DNA from: Lepisosteus oculatus
Taxonomy: Eukaryota > Chordata > Actinopteri > Semionotiformes > Lepisosteidae
Direction: 5' to 3'
DNA: 64,000 nucleotides
Assembly: GCF_040954835.1 (NCBI RefSeq)
Contig: NC_090709.1
Span: 44,648,490 to 44,712,489, forward strand
Numbering within the stretch: the first letter of the stretch is position 1; each line of letters opens with the position of its first letter. The position numbers were made by a program, and so were the translations under genes. Below the pieces are notes generated by a model. It was not told the origin of the DNA, did no database searches, and was given only the letters and a program-made list of their open reading frames with translations. Positions 53,398 through 64,000 of this stretch are shown piece by piece.

Positions 53398-54091
53398 CGT
53401 CCTTATTCTTTTAAAGAGGATAAAAAATTAACTTCGCCGCCACTACTACCAGCTTTAAAAGACTGCCATGGGCACGGAAAAAAACACACCACAGATGACT
53501 TTTCTGAACCGAAGCAGAGATTCCTTTACGAACCAACTGATAAAGCTCAGCCAGTGAATACTGTTAACAGAATGTGAAAGCACGATCAACTTTGTAACTG
53601 CAACCACAGGAAAAACAGCAAGAAGCAGGCTCCATTCCCCATTTAAATCTGTCGTGCGAGGCATGCTTTTTGGCACGCATGAAGTAAATCCCACGATCGC
53701 TTTTGAACTTGGACAAAGTACTTCCAAAGGAGCGCTATGCGCAAAGATTTAACAAGCTCAACCCCCACCGATGATTTGGTGTGAAGAAGCAGAACATTCA
53801 AGTTTCACAGACAGAAGCAGCACGCCAGCACAGCCAACATTAAAACGGAGGGCACACTACGATTTGCATTGACACAAAAGTGATCTGGGCAGATGTCGTT
53901 CCCTGCATAACGCAAAAAGTGGCAAAGCGCTTTTGGGTTGAGAGGACGCAAGAAGGTTTTTGTTTTGTGCCTTGATGTCAAGCTGAGAAAGTATCTTTAA
54001 ACACTTTGCTTAATTTCTCGAGAGACTGCCAAAAAGCAGTTCCCTCCCTTTCGTCTGAAGCCAGCTGAAAGGGGGTCTTGACAGAAGCACC

Positions 54092-54173
54092 TGGCAGCAG
54101 TGGGATTCGAACCCACGCCCCCGAAGAGACTGGAGCCTTAATCCAGCGCCTTAGACCGCTCGGCCACGCTACC
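54092..54173 (-). tRNA. tRNA-Leu (AAG), unit II
   Basis: The minus strand gives GGTAGCGTGGCCGAGCGGTC, anticodon AAG, long variable arm, B box GGTTCGAATCC and discriminator A, 82 nt. It keeps the consensus D arm and A73 that unit I has lost. One acceptor pair becomes G-U (CTGCTGCC). This is the healthier of the two copies. Confidence 0.93.
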
Positions 54174-54772
54174 CGCTGTGTGTTGTTTCTTTGTCTCATT
54201 ACTTGCCCGGAGGAAGCCGGGTGGGTTTTGCTCTTGTCGCCCGACTTAGTGGCGTTATGACCGTGGAACCGACTGCACCTGCTTTTTCTGAGATGCTTCC
54301 CCTCTCATGGCGAGATCTCGACTTCTTTAACACCTCTGGATAAAGATCTTCTGTGGAGCAGGTTTCAGACCTCTGCGTACAGCACCCTTGATGTCATTTT
54401 ATTTTTACAGCAGCCGCATCCGGAAAGTTGTGTCTTTTACGTTTTATTTGAACAACAAAACTACATACAATACAAACAAGAGCACATATAACGTATCAAG
54501 AAAATCGTCAGGGGCACATGCTATAATACAATTACACTTTATGAAAAACGATTACACAAAGGTATTCGGGTTTGCTTGAACCTTTAAAAAAAAGTGTCTG
54601 AACTACCCAGCTTACAATCTCTGAGGTAGTTGTCACTAAACTCGGACGTGATGTGCCACACATGTACCGTGTGCCTTTACTTTTGTAAAAAACTGGTATC
54701 GGGAAAATTAAAGTCGAAACCCAAAACAGTAACATATTTAAGAGTAAATGCCTCCTAATAGCTAGCAAGCGC

Positions 54773-54843
54773 TCCTAGTTAGTAAAGTTGTTTGTGTTCC
54801 TGCCTCTCATGCGGGAAACCGGGGTTTGATTACCGACGGGGAG
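54773..54843 (+). pseudogene. tRNA-Glu-like pseudogene
   Basis: TCCTAGTTAGTAAAGTTGTT .. CCTGCCTCTCATGCGGG .. GGGGTTTGATTACCGACGGG has Glu-like arms and a loop CTCTCAT (anticodon CTC). The acceptor 5' side and D arm are degraded. Confidence 0.5.
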
Positions 54844-54859
54844 ACAGCTAGTTTTTTTA

Positions 54860-55349
54860 TGATCAGATTCCAGTCTTTAATGCTGTGTGTGAGAGTTTAT
54901 GTAACTTTCCTTTTCTCACATTTTCTGACGACTATTCCGAAGGAGCGCCCTGTCAACTCCTAATACTTTTCAAAAATCTGCCTGCATGTTTGATTAGTTT
55001 TGTTTTACTTAGAAAAAGTTCAATATCGATCATAACTAAAGAAAATTATGATCAGAAACAAAAACAAAATGTTGAAGATGCAACTCGATCTTGAATCAGA
55101 GATGGGTGACATGGGCTTCTGTTCTGATATTGTTGTACGAGAAACAGGAGGAATCTCTTCTCTCCTATGGAGCATGAGCTGAATCAGGAATGAGACATGT
55201 CATATATCAACGCATGACCTACATCGTAAAACTAAAACTAAAATAAAAACTAACATTAAGTTATCAGAGACATCCATTTATATACAAACAAGAGACAGAC
55301 AAAGCAATAATTCTACATTAACTTGTCCTGCACTGATCAGACTAATTGA
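54860..55349. other. No feature seen
   Basis: AT-rich, no ORF or RNA gene I can support. 55350-55500 resembles the 20-21 kb repeat. Confidence 0.35.
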
Positions 55350-56084
55350 AATGGTCTGATTCAGAGCCTGTGCAGCTTGTGCTAATACAACAACGCCAGT
55401 ATTGAACCCTCAGCACCATACTGACTACTGAGCACAAGTTCAGCTGCTCTCCAGCTTTGTTACGCATGTTTTTTTATTGCAAATGGAGCTGATCTCCAGA
55501 CAGTACAGTGTTAGTCAGCAGCCTCTACTAGTAATACATCGCCCCTGTCCAAAATCTCTAGGTAAAAAAAAACACATTTTATACATTTGTCTGTTTAAAG
55601 ATATAATCTCTAAAAAAGACAAAGGGTTTGTGTGTCAATTGTTTCGAATTAATTTTTAACGCAAAGAAAAGTAGTTTTCTTCCAAGAAATCACACATTTG
55701 TCGCAACCTCCATACTATACTTCTCTCTTGTAGTATTAAAGCATTTTGATTTAAACTGAACAATATATTAAATGTTTCATCTATACACTTACGATTAACA
55801 TAGGCAGCCTTGAACGGATTGCGGAAATCAAATATACAGATGGATTCAGAGTGTGCTTTCCAACTTTTGTGTAACATTTTCCTTTGATAGGGCGGAGTTG
55901 TTTTTAAAATCTGGATTAAATAAAAAGGAGTGACGTCAGTGTAAAACAGCTTTCCTTCATGGGGAAGAACAGTTGTGTTCCATATTTCTAATTATTTTGG
56001 TTTCAAGATAGCAATTAAGTATGAAACATAAAAGCCAGCTGGATAAATCTGTTACACGTCATTTACAATGGTCTTTCAACTAAT

Positions 56085-56160
56085 AGCCCGTGCAGGGATC
56101 AAACCCCAACTGTTGTTGTGAGTTGCATAAGGCTCTGCAACATGCAGATGAGAAACTAAC
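56085..56160 (-). pseudogene. tRNA-like remnant
   Basis: The minus strand has TGGGGTTTGATCCCTGCACG at the expected T arm and acceptor position and a loose anticodon arm before it. Type not assignable. Confidence 0.35.
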
Positions 56161-56295
56161 CTCCGCTTCTTCATTATATACACAGTGAGCTATATTTGCG
56201 AGCCTACTGCCCCCTGCGGGCTCTGTATCTGATTGCGGTACAAGACCGGCCGTGGAGGTAAAGTGAGACGGGTGTGTACATTAAAAGGCTCATAG

Positions 56296-56352
56296 CGTCC
56301 CTGGGAAGGCTCAAACCACCACCCTTTTTGTTAACAACCGAGCCACAAAGAC
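56296..56352 (-). pseudogene. tRNA-Asn pseudogene lacking the D arm
   Basis: The minus strand reads GTCTTTGTGGCTCGGTTGTT, AACAAAAAGGGTGGTGGTTT, GAGCCTTCCCAGGGACG. The D arm is missing, much as in 43109-43168; the anticodon (GTT) and acceptor ends remain. Confidence 0.8.
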
Positions 56353-56835
56353 TCATGTACAGCTTAACACTCCTCGGTCTCAGTGAAAGTGATACACTGG
56401 AGTGAAAGTGAAAGTGATAAATTTCTGGAGAATCATTTGTCAGTTTCCCTACGGGACTAATAAAGTATTATCTATCTCTCTTAAAGGAAAATCGCCAACA
56501 GTGGCCGATATCTATTGGAGTTTTTTTCATTCTATACTGCAATTTCTGAAGGGTACAGGCTTGGGGAATTGGACCTTATGGTGAAGGCTGCGGGCTCAGC
56601 AGCAGCAGAACCTGATCAGTATCGGTTGACTCCAATATACTTTGACAACTTAACTTCTGGATTTAGAGACATTTACCTTAGTGTCGGTATACTAAGATGT
56701 TTTGGTATCGAGGAAGGAGGGACAAAGCAAATTGGCAGAATGTGTGCTATTTTGTTGACTACAAGTCCCCACATGCCAGAGGGTCAATATTAAAAAAAAA
56801 CGTAACAGTATAATCTCTTGTTCTTCACAATTTAA

Positions 56836-57405
56836 TAGTGTCTGTTACATTGTGTCTCACACCTCAGTCTCAGAATTGTGAGACGAGTTTGTAATCAGGA
56901 GGGAGGGCAATAGCAATTCAGCAGAAATTGCATTCACCTTTTCCCAATGCATTCTCACATGCCATTTTCTCACATGCCATGCTCAGAGGGTCATATTTTT
57001 AAAATGGTATCATAAAATGTCCTGAAGTTCAGGATTTTGACAGTCTGTTATATTGTGTCTCACACCTTGATGTCAGAAATATGAGATGATTTTAAAATCA
57101 GGAGGGAGGGCCCTAGAAATATAGCAAACATTGCATTTACCATTTGACAATGTATTCTCTCGTGCCATGTTCAGAGGGTCGTATTTAAAAAAACGGTACA
57201 GTACAATGTCCTGAAGTTCAGGATTTTGATAGTCTTTTCCATTGTCTCTCACACATCTGTGTCAGAATTTTTAGACATTTTCATAACCAGGAGGTAGGTT
57301 CGATCACCCTCTGCTCATCCTCAGTTAACCATATAGTCTCATATGCCATGTTCTAAATGTCCCATTTAAAACTGCTATATTAAAATTTCTTGTAAAATGC
57401 AAGAG
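56836..57405. repeat. ~185 bp tandem repeat, three units
   Basis: Each unit starts with a variant of TCTGTTACATTGTGTCTCAC, passes a CCAGGAGG(G)AGG-like and a CATGCCATG(T/C)TC block and ends GTTCAGGATTTTGA-like. Starts are near 56836, 57046 and 57232. Units are diverged. The flank after the third unit is shared with 44560-44780. Confidence 0.7.
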
Positions 57406-57659
57406 TTTGAGACTTTTTATGATCAGAAGGCAAGGTCGTGGAAAATATGCAGGAAGTGCCAGTGAATTTACGTTTTGCCTTTGTCTTATTTACTCGTGGT
57501 ATAACATGCCAGTTTGTTTTATTGTGAGTTGTGTTTCTGAAATGTGTTTCATACAAAAATGCAATTTTGACAGTCTCTACTTACATATTCCCCTTTACTG
57601 AGGAAATGTACAATAATACATCCGGATAAGTATTTTTAAAAATGACTGTAGAGAGCCAT

Positions 57660-59154
57660 CTACAGGCGAAAGACGACATAACATCACAGCAGTAGCATTT
57701 AAGATGGAACGAAAAACACAAAGCAGCAGCTGGTGAATAAGAAGCCAACTTCAGCCTTGTTAATGCAATAGCATTAGGTGAGGTGGAAAAATATTTCTTG
57801 CTCTGAATCTTAACATTTTTATAGGAGGTGTTCTAGGACCTCTTGCCTCAGAAAAAGAACTGCCAGTACATCAATTATTTCTACTCAATCAATAGCAGCA
57901 GTGTTATCAGTACTGAGCCCTAAATGTAGGTCCTATCATCATATAAAAAGTCGAAAGTATCGACTGCATTCAACTGATAAAATGTATCTTCTATGAGAGT
58001 TATATCTTTATCCAAAATACATCGGAAACAAATTTGCACGTTTTTTGGGGGGGATCCTGAAGACTGAGACTCAAAACTTTTTTTTCCTTCTTTCCAGGAG
58101 GAAGGATTATTCAGATGCAAACATTGTCCCAAAATCGATGTACTCTTCAATGATATTCAAATCCTCAAATTCTTCATCTGAATGTCGATATTGAAATATG
58201 ATATCGTACAAATTGTGGTTTTCTTTTTAAAGCAAATTTTATGCTTTAAATTAAATAAATTGTATTTATTATGAATGTGCCGGAATTTTTTCAGTACTTT
58301 AGAGGGCTCTGCCATTTTAGATGTTATGCTGTTCCTGTCTGATTTATCAAATGTGTCATTTAAATCTCCCGTCATTTCTATATCAGCCTGAAGACCTTGA
58401 AGTAAAGATTGCAATTCATCCAAAAATGCAATTCATCCAAAAAAAGTTTCCCACTGGTGATACATACAAGGAAATGAATGTACATTTTCCCCCCAAATCA
58501 ACAAATTTAAAATCAAATACCTCCCTCATCTGCAGGTGGAGAGAATAATGTCAGAATAAATACAGGTTTAAAAGTCAGGAGCATTGATAGTCCTATTTTA
58601 AAATGACACTAAAATGCTCACAATATATTAAAAAGCTCTGTAAAATAATAAAAAGAAATAATACACAGTTATAAAGCTCAGGAATTATCAATGGGAACTT
58701 ACAATGGGTTGATATGATTTAAAAAATAAAATATTTGAAAAAATCCACTTACAATATGCTAAAAATGGCAAGAATACTTAAAACAGGTTTTAAAATTAAA
58801 AAAAAATAAAACAAGTTAAAAATAAATACTAAATGGGTTTGAAATTCAGGAATGTGATTGGCCAGATGCTTACAATGAGTGTTGCTGGTGTTTCGTGTGA
58901 TTTACTGAAATGAAAAAATATTCAATTTAAAAACGGCAAGAGCTCGTATGAAAAAAAAGTTCTTAAGTATCTTTGTTGTAAGAGCTGCACCAGAACTAGT
59001 GTATTCATATACATCAGAAAAGTAGCTGAACGTGACTGGTTTATATTCAGTTATATGCATTGGGGACGAAAAGGAGACTTACATGGATTTTATTAGGTTT
59101 TAGGAATCAGAACATTTATTTTTACACATTTATGCCTACGAGCAGAAATAACTT
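57660..59154. other. AT-rich non-coding DNA
   Basis: No ORF of substance and no RNA gene seen. Several runs rich in A and T at 58560-58960. Confidence 0.4.
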
Positions 59155-59460
59155 CCTGCTTTCAGCACTTTTATTGTTTCTGCTTGTAACCTCGAACAGA
59201 GAAACCTAGTACTGACTCACAGAAACGCCCCAGAGTTTCTGTGTTTCTGGGATTTAAGAGGGATGTACTGTATGAAGACAGTAAAGGGAGTTTTTTTTTC
59301 CCGCTGTAGAGTATGAAGGCGGTTTGATGAGTCTGGAGGGAGGAGACGAGCATTCCGCACGGGGAGCGCAGAACAACGAGTTTCACCTGCAGCTCGCCGA
59401 GTCCTGTCCTATATAACCGCTGAGCCTGGGACACACTGAGTCTCTAACCAGTGTTCGAGA
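59155..59460 (+). promoter_or_regulatory. TATA-bearing block, twin of 18340-18640
   Basis: Ends GTCCTGTCCTATATAACCGC then TGAGCCTGGGACACAC, with the TATA box at about 59411. Here the block is followed by the 5' end of a Tx1-type LINE relic, so it may be that element's target or leader. Confidence 0.5.
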
Positions 59461-59894
59461 TGTAAAGGGTTAAACCCAGAAGTCGAGAGTGGAGTTTTTG
59501 TATAAGTGTAAGATTAAGGGAATAGGGTTTTGGTGGGTTTGGTGCACAGCAGAGGTTTCGGTTTAGGTTTAGTTTGCTTTTGACACATTTGTAACGGCCA
59601 TGGCGGCCTGTAGGGTCGGCATGCACTGTTACTTTTGCTCACTTTTGGTGTATAAGGGTGGTGAGGGTTCGGCTCACTCAGGTGATATTTCACGGTTGGA
59701 CTTTTCAAGGAAGGTGTTACAGAAAGGATTAAGGCATTAGATGTCAAATTCTTAATCACTTTGCTGAAGGGAATTGGTTTTGACATTAGTTTCAATCGGC
59801 GAAGTTACTGGAACAATTTTGGATAAAAATAGAGTAGAAAAAAAGATGTGGGCCTGATTAGAATGTTTGAATGGCAGAAGCTGATGGATCTTTC

Positions 59895-60420
59895 TAATGT
59901 GGTGTGAGCCTGGTCAGTACCTGGAGGGGAAACCTCCTGGGAAAAACCAAGGTTGCTGCTGGAAGAGGTGTTAGTGGGGCCAGCAGGGGGCACTCACCCT
60001 GTGGTCTGTGTGGGTCCTAATGCCCCAGTATAGTGACGGGGACACTGGACTGTAAACAGGCGCCGTCCTTCGGATGAGATGTAAAACCGAGGTCCTGACT
60101 CTCTGTGGTCATTAAACATCCCAGGGCGTTTCTCGAAAAGAGTAGGGGTGTAACCCCGGTGTCCTGGCCAAATTTCCAATTGGCCCTCACCAATCATGGC
60201 CTCCTAATAATCCCCCCCTATGAATTGGTTACATTACTCTGCTTTCCTCTCCACTGAGAGCAGATGTGTGGTGAGCGTTCTGGCGCACTATGGCTGCCGT
60301 CGCATCATCCAGGTGGATGCTGCACATTGGTGGTGTTGGAGGGGAGTCCCCATTACCTGTAAAGTGCTTTGAGTGGAGTGTCCAGAAAAGCGCTGTATAA
60401 GTGTAAGCAATTATTATTAA
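59895..60420 (+). mobile_element. 5S-derived SINE inserted in the LINE relic
   Basis: The head GAGCCTGGTCAGTACCTGGA..CCTCCTGGGAAAAACC resembles the end of 5S rRNA (GGCCTGGTTAGTACTTGGAT). The body has CAGGCGCCGTCCTTCGGATG and GGTGTAACCCCGGTGTCCTG. The tail has AAGTGCTTTGAGTGGAGTGT, AAAAGCGCTGTATAAGTGTA and an ATT-rich end, familiar from a common fish interspersed repeat. Mobilisation by a CR1/L2-type LINE is inferred from the tail. Confidence 0.8.
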
Positions 60421-60424
60421 TTAA

Positions 60425-60890
60425 TAGGACTGTGATTGTTCGCATGTTTAATGAGATGGTGATGAAGGAAGATGTTTTGACATGGTTGTCTAAGTATTGT
60501 TTAGTGAAAGGTGAGCTTCAGAAAGTCTTGGATGATGATGGCATCTGGAACTGTGCATGGAGAGTACCTGTTTCATTGCATGAAGACAAAAAATGGTTAT
60601 GGTGGATTTAAACACATTCCTTCTTTGATTGGATTAGGTGAAAATAGAGGCCTTGTGTTCTACCAAGGGCAGCCAAAACCGTGCAGGAGATGTGGGGAGC
60701 TGGGTCACTTTGTGGATGCCTGTACAAATGTGGTGTGTGGTAAGTGCAAGGAAATTGGACATGCATATACTGAATGTACAAGCGTGAGGAAATGTAATCT
60801 CTGTGAGTGTGAAGGTCATGTGTTTAAAGACTGTCCAAATTCCTTTGCAAATAGAACAAAACTGGGAAGACCAATGCTCTTCCAATAGCC
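60425..60890 (+). pseudogene. ORF1 remnant with three CCHC knuckles
   Basis: Knuckles CRRCGELGHFVDAC, CGKCKEIGHAYTEC and CNLCECEGHVFKDC align one to one with those of the U1 LINE ORF1, and SFANRTKL parallels AYANKLKM. A frameshift near 60540 splits the preceding region (LTWLSKYCLVKGELQKVLDD against the frame with GYGGFKHIPSLIGLGENRGL). Confidence 0.85.
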
Positions 60891-61249
60891 TGCCACCTGT
60901 GGAGACTGAAAGTGCTCAAATGAAATGTACAGAACAGAGGGTGCAGTCTAAAAGAGACATTAGATTTAGAAAATGATTTAACTCTGAGCAGAAGAGTGAG
61001 GGAAGATCATTTTCCGAGTCCTCAGGTAGGTTCTCCCATGGGTTTAGATGTCTCCAATATATGTGATCTTACTTACCAAGCTTTAGAACCAGAGACTCAA
61101 GGAAGGCAGGTGGAGATATATCCTATGGATTGTGGGGGTGGTGGAGGAGGAGACAATTAAAACAAAAGGGGGGGGAGGCCTGTATAGTAGGTGTCACCTA
61201 CTGAATGATTGTAGCCAGAGCTTTAAGTCTCCCCTGGTCCTACTTAAGT

Positions 61250-61564
61250 ATGGCTCTTAATATTGTGTCCATAAATGTGAGAAGCATTCGCTCCAAGTTA
61301 AGGGCAAGGAATATACTATCATTTGTGAGGAAGGTAAATGCTGATATTGTGTTGTTACAGGAGTGTGGGTTACCCTTTAAAAACTGCCATAAGGATATGG
61401 AAGAACTGGGGACATTGGGCCCATCAATCTGGAGTGGGTCCAAAGAAAATAAATCTGATGGTATAGCTGTTCTAATTAAAAATAAGATGGTAGAGGTACG
61501 TCAGCACCTTGTAGTGAAACCAGGGAAAGCACTGGTGGTGTATCTGGGTTTCATGAATGTCTAA
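61250..61564 (+). pseudogene. ORF2 endonuclease N-terminal remnant
   Basis: MALNIVSINVRSIRSKLRAR.. then ADIVLLQECGLPF and GPSIWSGSKENKSDGIAVLI align with the intact ORF2 start (..DVLMLQECALAY, GPSVWSGDNNNRASGVAILF). It ends at a stop after VVYLGFMNV. The Asp and His motifs of the endonuclease are not readable in this frame. Confidence 0.85.
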
Positions 61565-62160
61565 TTTAAACTCTTAAATATATATTGTCTGAGTTGCTCA
61601 CATGACAGATATGTCCTAATTCAGGAACTGAGTATATTGATTGGGATGGGATTTGAATTCTCTTTTAGAAAGAGAAGGCAGAATGAGGGGCGAGAGACGG
61701 GTCTAATTTGATAAATCATCAATATTATTGCAAACATTATGTAAAGATTTTAAACTGAAAGATGGCTTCAAACTTCATAGTCAGGGGAGGGCAGGTTTCA
61801 CATGGGACTAGTCTAATGGGACCCAAGCCTCACGCATTTTGTTTTGATACGTGATTTTACTTGCACGACCGCAGGCCTAACCCCTGTTTTTTTTTCTCTG
61901 ACCATTGTCTGCTGTCATGTACAATTTCTGTTCCAACAGCTGTTACTGTGGGGAAGGGTGTGTGGAAGCTCGATATTTTGCTTCTGGAAGGTGAGGAAGT
62001 GACGCACAGGTTCAGGGAAAGATATAAGGAATGGCAGTCTTTGTATGACCTGTTTGACACAAGAGCACAGTGGCTGACCCGCTCTGACCCCCAGCTTCTC
62101 TCCCTGTCTGTGTGTCTCATGGAGTTAGAAAGACTACAAGCTGTGCAAACTTCCAAATCT

Positions 62161-62709
62161 GTAACATCATTTCAAGGGTGTATGATAGATCATTCACAAG
62201 ATCAAATGGCTGTTTATTATTGTAAGAACTGTAGTTCACTACTGTTCTTTTGACTCTTTTGCTTGCATTATACAGCCGTTAAGTGCATTTTGAACCTAAG
62301 AGATATCCAACTGATTCAACCTGTCTGATGAATGTTAAATGGGTTGTGACTTTTGGCAAAGTTTTTTGCAACATTATTTGTTTCAAGAATACCATTCATC
62401 TCCATAACAATTTTCCTGTACCCTGAACATATGTTTTAAATTGCTTGATCCCATTTGGTGCAACCTTTCCGTTGTACTCGTAATGTGTTGTTTGCATTAG
62501 GAGTGTGTTAAATAAGCAGAAAAGCAGCCCGTTTCTTCTACTGCTTCTGATCTTATACAGTGGTCAGAATCTCTCATCCAAAAGCTGATGAGAGGGAGGG
62601 GGGGAAATTAGTGCAGATGCACAATCCATAAAAAAACATTAAAGAGCATAAGGGTTTTCATCACATGGACTTGTTTGACTGTTTAGGATTAATGTTTTGG
62701 TGGCAGATC
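62161..62709. other. No feature seen
   Basis: AT-rich gap between the LINE relic and the Penelope-type element. Confidence 0.35.
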
Positions 62710-64000
62710 AATTAAAGGACTACAACCAAAAAACACTGTTTCTCTCACTGAACGCATTCTCCTTCAAAAACTTTTTTACCAACAGGTGAGTGGAGTTGCC
62801 ATGGGCACCAGAATGGGACCCAGCTATGCCAATATCTTTGTTGGCTGGGTAGAAGAACGCTTCTTCACTTCCTACACTGGCTATGTCCCTGACCTCTACA
62901 AGCGATATATTGATGACTGCGTCAGTGCCGCCACATACTCCAACGATCAGCTTAAGTGCTTCTTGCACCATTTCACCAACTTCCACCTGTCCCTCAAATA
63001 TATAGTTAACATACCTTCCACTACTCTTGAGTTTCTGGACATCAACTACCACAGACTCTCCACTTCTGTTTATTGCAAACCTACGGATTCACACAGCTAT
63101 CTCTTGTATAGCTCATTTCACCCCAAACATACTAAAAATCTCTCCCTTTTTCACAGTTCCTTCGGCTACAACAAATATGCAGCGACGACATCGAATTCCA
63201 GAACCAAACCCTCAAAATGTAATCCTTTTTCATCAACAGAGGATACCCCAGCAGTGTTATTGACAGGACCCTTGCCGAGCCAAAAACACCCCTCGGACCA
63301 TCAACCCAATCAGGAACTCCCACCATAACAACCGCATTCCTTTGGTGCTTCCCTAACACACTTCCTATCCCCAGGACTGTTAACGACAACTTTTCCATCC
63401 TACAGGATGATCCCTCTGTTGGGGCCCTCTTTTCTGACCGCCCCATCATCTCATATTGCCAATCACCTAATCTGCACAACCTTCTTGTTCACAGCTCCCT
63501 TGACCACCCTCAGCAACCATCCACACCAGGTACTTTCCCTTGCAACAGAGCTCACTGTATCGCCTGCAAGTACACATCCAACACCACACTCATTCGAGGC
63601 CCCTCAGGACAATTCTGGATCACCCAGATGGCATCTTGTACCTCCAGCAACCTTATTTACTGTATCTCTTGCAGTAAATGCCCAGTTTCTCTCTATATTG
63701 GAGAAACAGGAAGGAGACTTGGAGACCGCTTCAGAGAACATGTCAGGGCTGTGAAGATTAAAGATCTCTCCAAAAACCATTGTTTCTCATTTCACCTCTG
63801 ATGGCCATGACCACTCTAATCTCTCCGTCTTTGTTCTCAAAGATGGTTTTCTGAACACATACATTAGAAGGAATACCAAAACCAAACGTATCCTGCAGCT
63901 AGGATCACACCTTCCCCCTTCTCTAAACGACAGACTACTATTCTACTAAATTTTCTCCATTCATTGGAAGTTTCATTTCACACCTCTCAACACCTATTCT
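62710..64000 (+). mobile_element. Penelope-like element, RT and GIY-YIG parts, broken, runs off the window
   Basis: RT motifs: GVAMGTRMGPSYANIFVG, LYKRYIDDC and TTLEFLDI (about 62786-63050). Near 63540-63790 a GIY-YIG endonuclease appears, with NLIYCISCSKC, LYIGETGRRLGDRFREH and a preceding Cys-rich CIACKY. RT followed by GIY-YIG is diagnostic of Penelope-like retroelements. The N-terminal part is not present upstream and the 3' end lies beyond the window. It has a few breaks. Confidence 0.9.

Larger units (their letters stand above)
52195..54708. repeat. Tandem tRNA-cluster duplication, unit II (2.51 kb)
   Basis: Repeats unit I from AGCATGCAAG to TGGTATCGGGAAAA. It lacks about 300 bp that unit I has at 51718-52015 and carries about 30 extra bp near 53670. 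Gene content and order are the same. Confidence 0.92.
59590..62160 (+). mobile_element. Decayed second Tx1-type LINE (ORF1 and start of ORF2), split by a SINE
   Basis: Near 59600 MAACRVGMHCYFCS.. and then DFSRKVLQKGL echo the intact ORF1 N-terminus (MQFSRKVLQKEL). After a SINE (59895-60420) ORF1 resumes with FNEMVMKEDVLTWLSKYC and three CCHC knuckles. ORF2 starts MALNIVSINVRSIRSK at 61250 and keeps LLQECGLPF. Traces reach VWKLDILLLEGEEVTHRFRE near 62000, then homology stops. RT and 3'UTR are missing. It is clearly a different, older family than the U1-associated LINE. Confidence 0.85.

Overview
The window looks like ray-finned fish nuclear DNA. The signs are Tx1/L1-like LINEs with zinc-knuckle ORF1 proteins, 5S-derived SINEs, a Penelope-like element with a GIY-YIG domain, a Harbinger transposase scrap, short-LTR Ty3/gypsy elements, many dispersed tRNA genes, and a fish-style C2H2 zinc-finger gene. 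I cannot name the species; a non-teleost such as gar, bowfin, sturgeon or bichir is only a guess. Little of the window is host protein-coding: a spliced gene on the minus strand near the left end and one zinc-finger exon near 31-32 kb.

The most interesting part is 2.6-15 kb, a U1 snRNA / 5S rRNA gene cluster invaded by a LINE that appears to be specific for the U1 gene. At 6678-6721 lie the first ~41 nt of U1, behind an octamer/SPH-like distal element. They run straight into a full-length LINE with two intact ORFs (6722-11864). A second, damaged copy follows head to tail (11865-14919). Upstream, a 5'-truncated copy of the same LINE (2662-4105) ends exactly at nt 40 of U1, and U1 nt 40-164 follow without interruption (4106-4230). 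Both junctions therefore map to the same point of U1, sharing GG. A 5S rRNA gene lies on the minus strand between the two U1 halves.

15-18 kb holds tRNA-Val and tRNA-Phe genes and a 1.35 kb block of degenerate tRNA-derived DNA that recurs at 41.5-42.8 kb. 18-23 kb is mostly non-coding, with dispersed and tandem repeats. 23.1-28.8 kb is a very large imperfect palindrome bounded by a CAGATGCA...CCATTC motif. Two minus-strand gypsy fossils (28.8-30.4 and 33.7-34.9 kb) bracket the zinc-finger exon.

35.7-41.5 kb is a broken gypsy element with 140 bp LTRs. Its gag region carries a nested pair of further LTR-type insertions. 45.4-49.4 kb is an LTR-like element whose interior is only a ~66 bp coding-length minisatellite. 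49.4-54.7 kb is a tandem 2.8 kb duplication with tRNA-Thr(AGT) and tRNA-Leu(AAG) genes in each unit. 55-59 kb is mostly non-coding with a ~185 bp tandem repeat. 59.2-62.2 kb is a decayed second Tx1-type LINE split by a 5S-derived SINE. 62.7 kb to the end is a Penelope-like element that leaves the window.

All calls rest on reading the sequence and recalling family features. No alignment, folding or database search was run.
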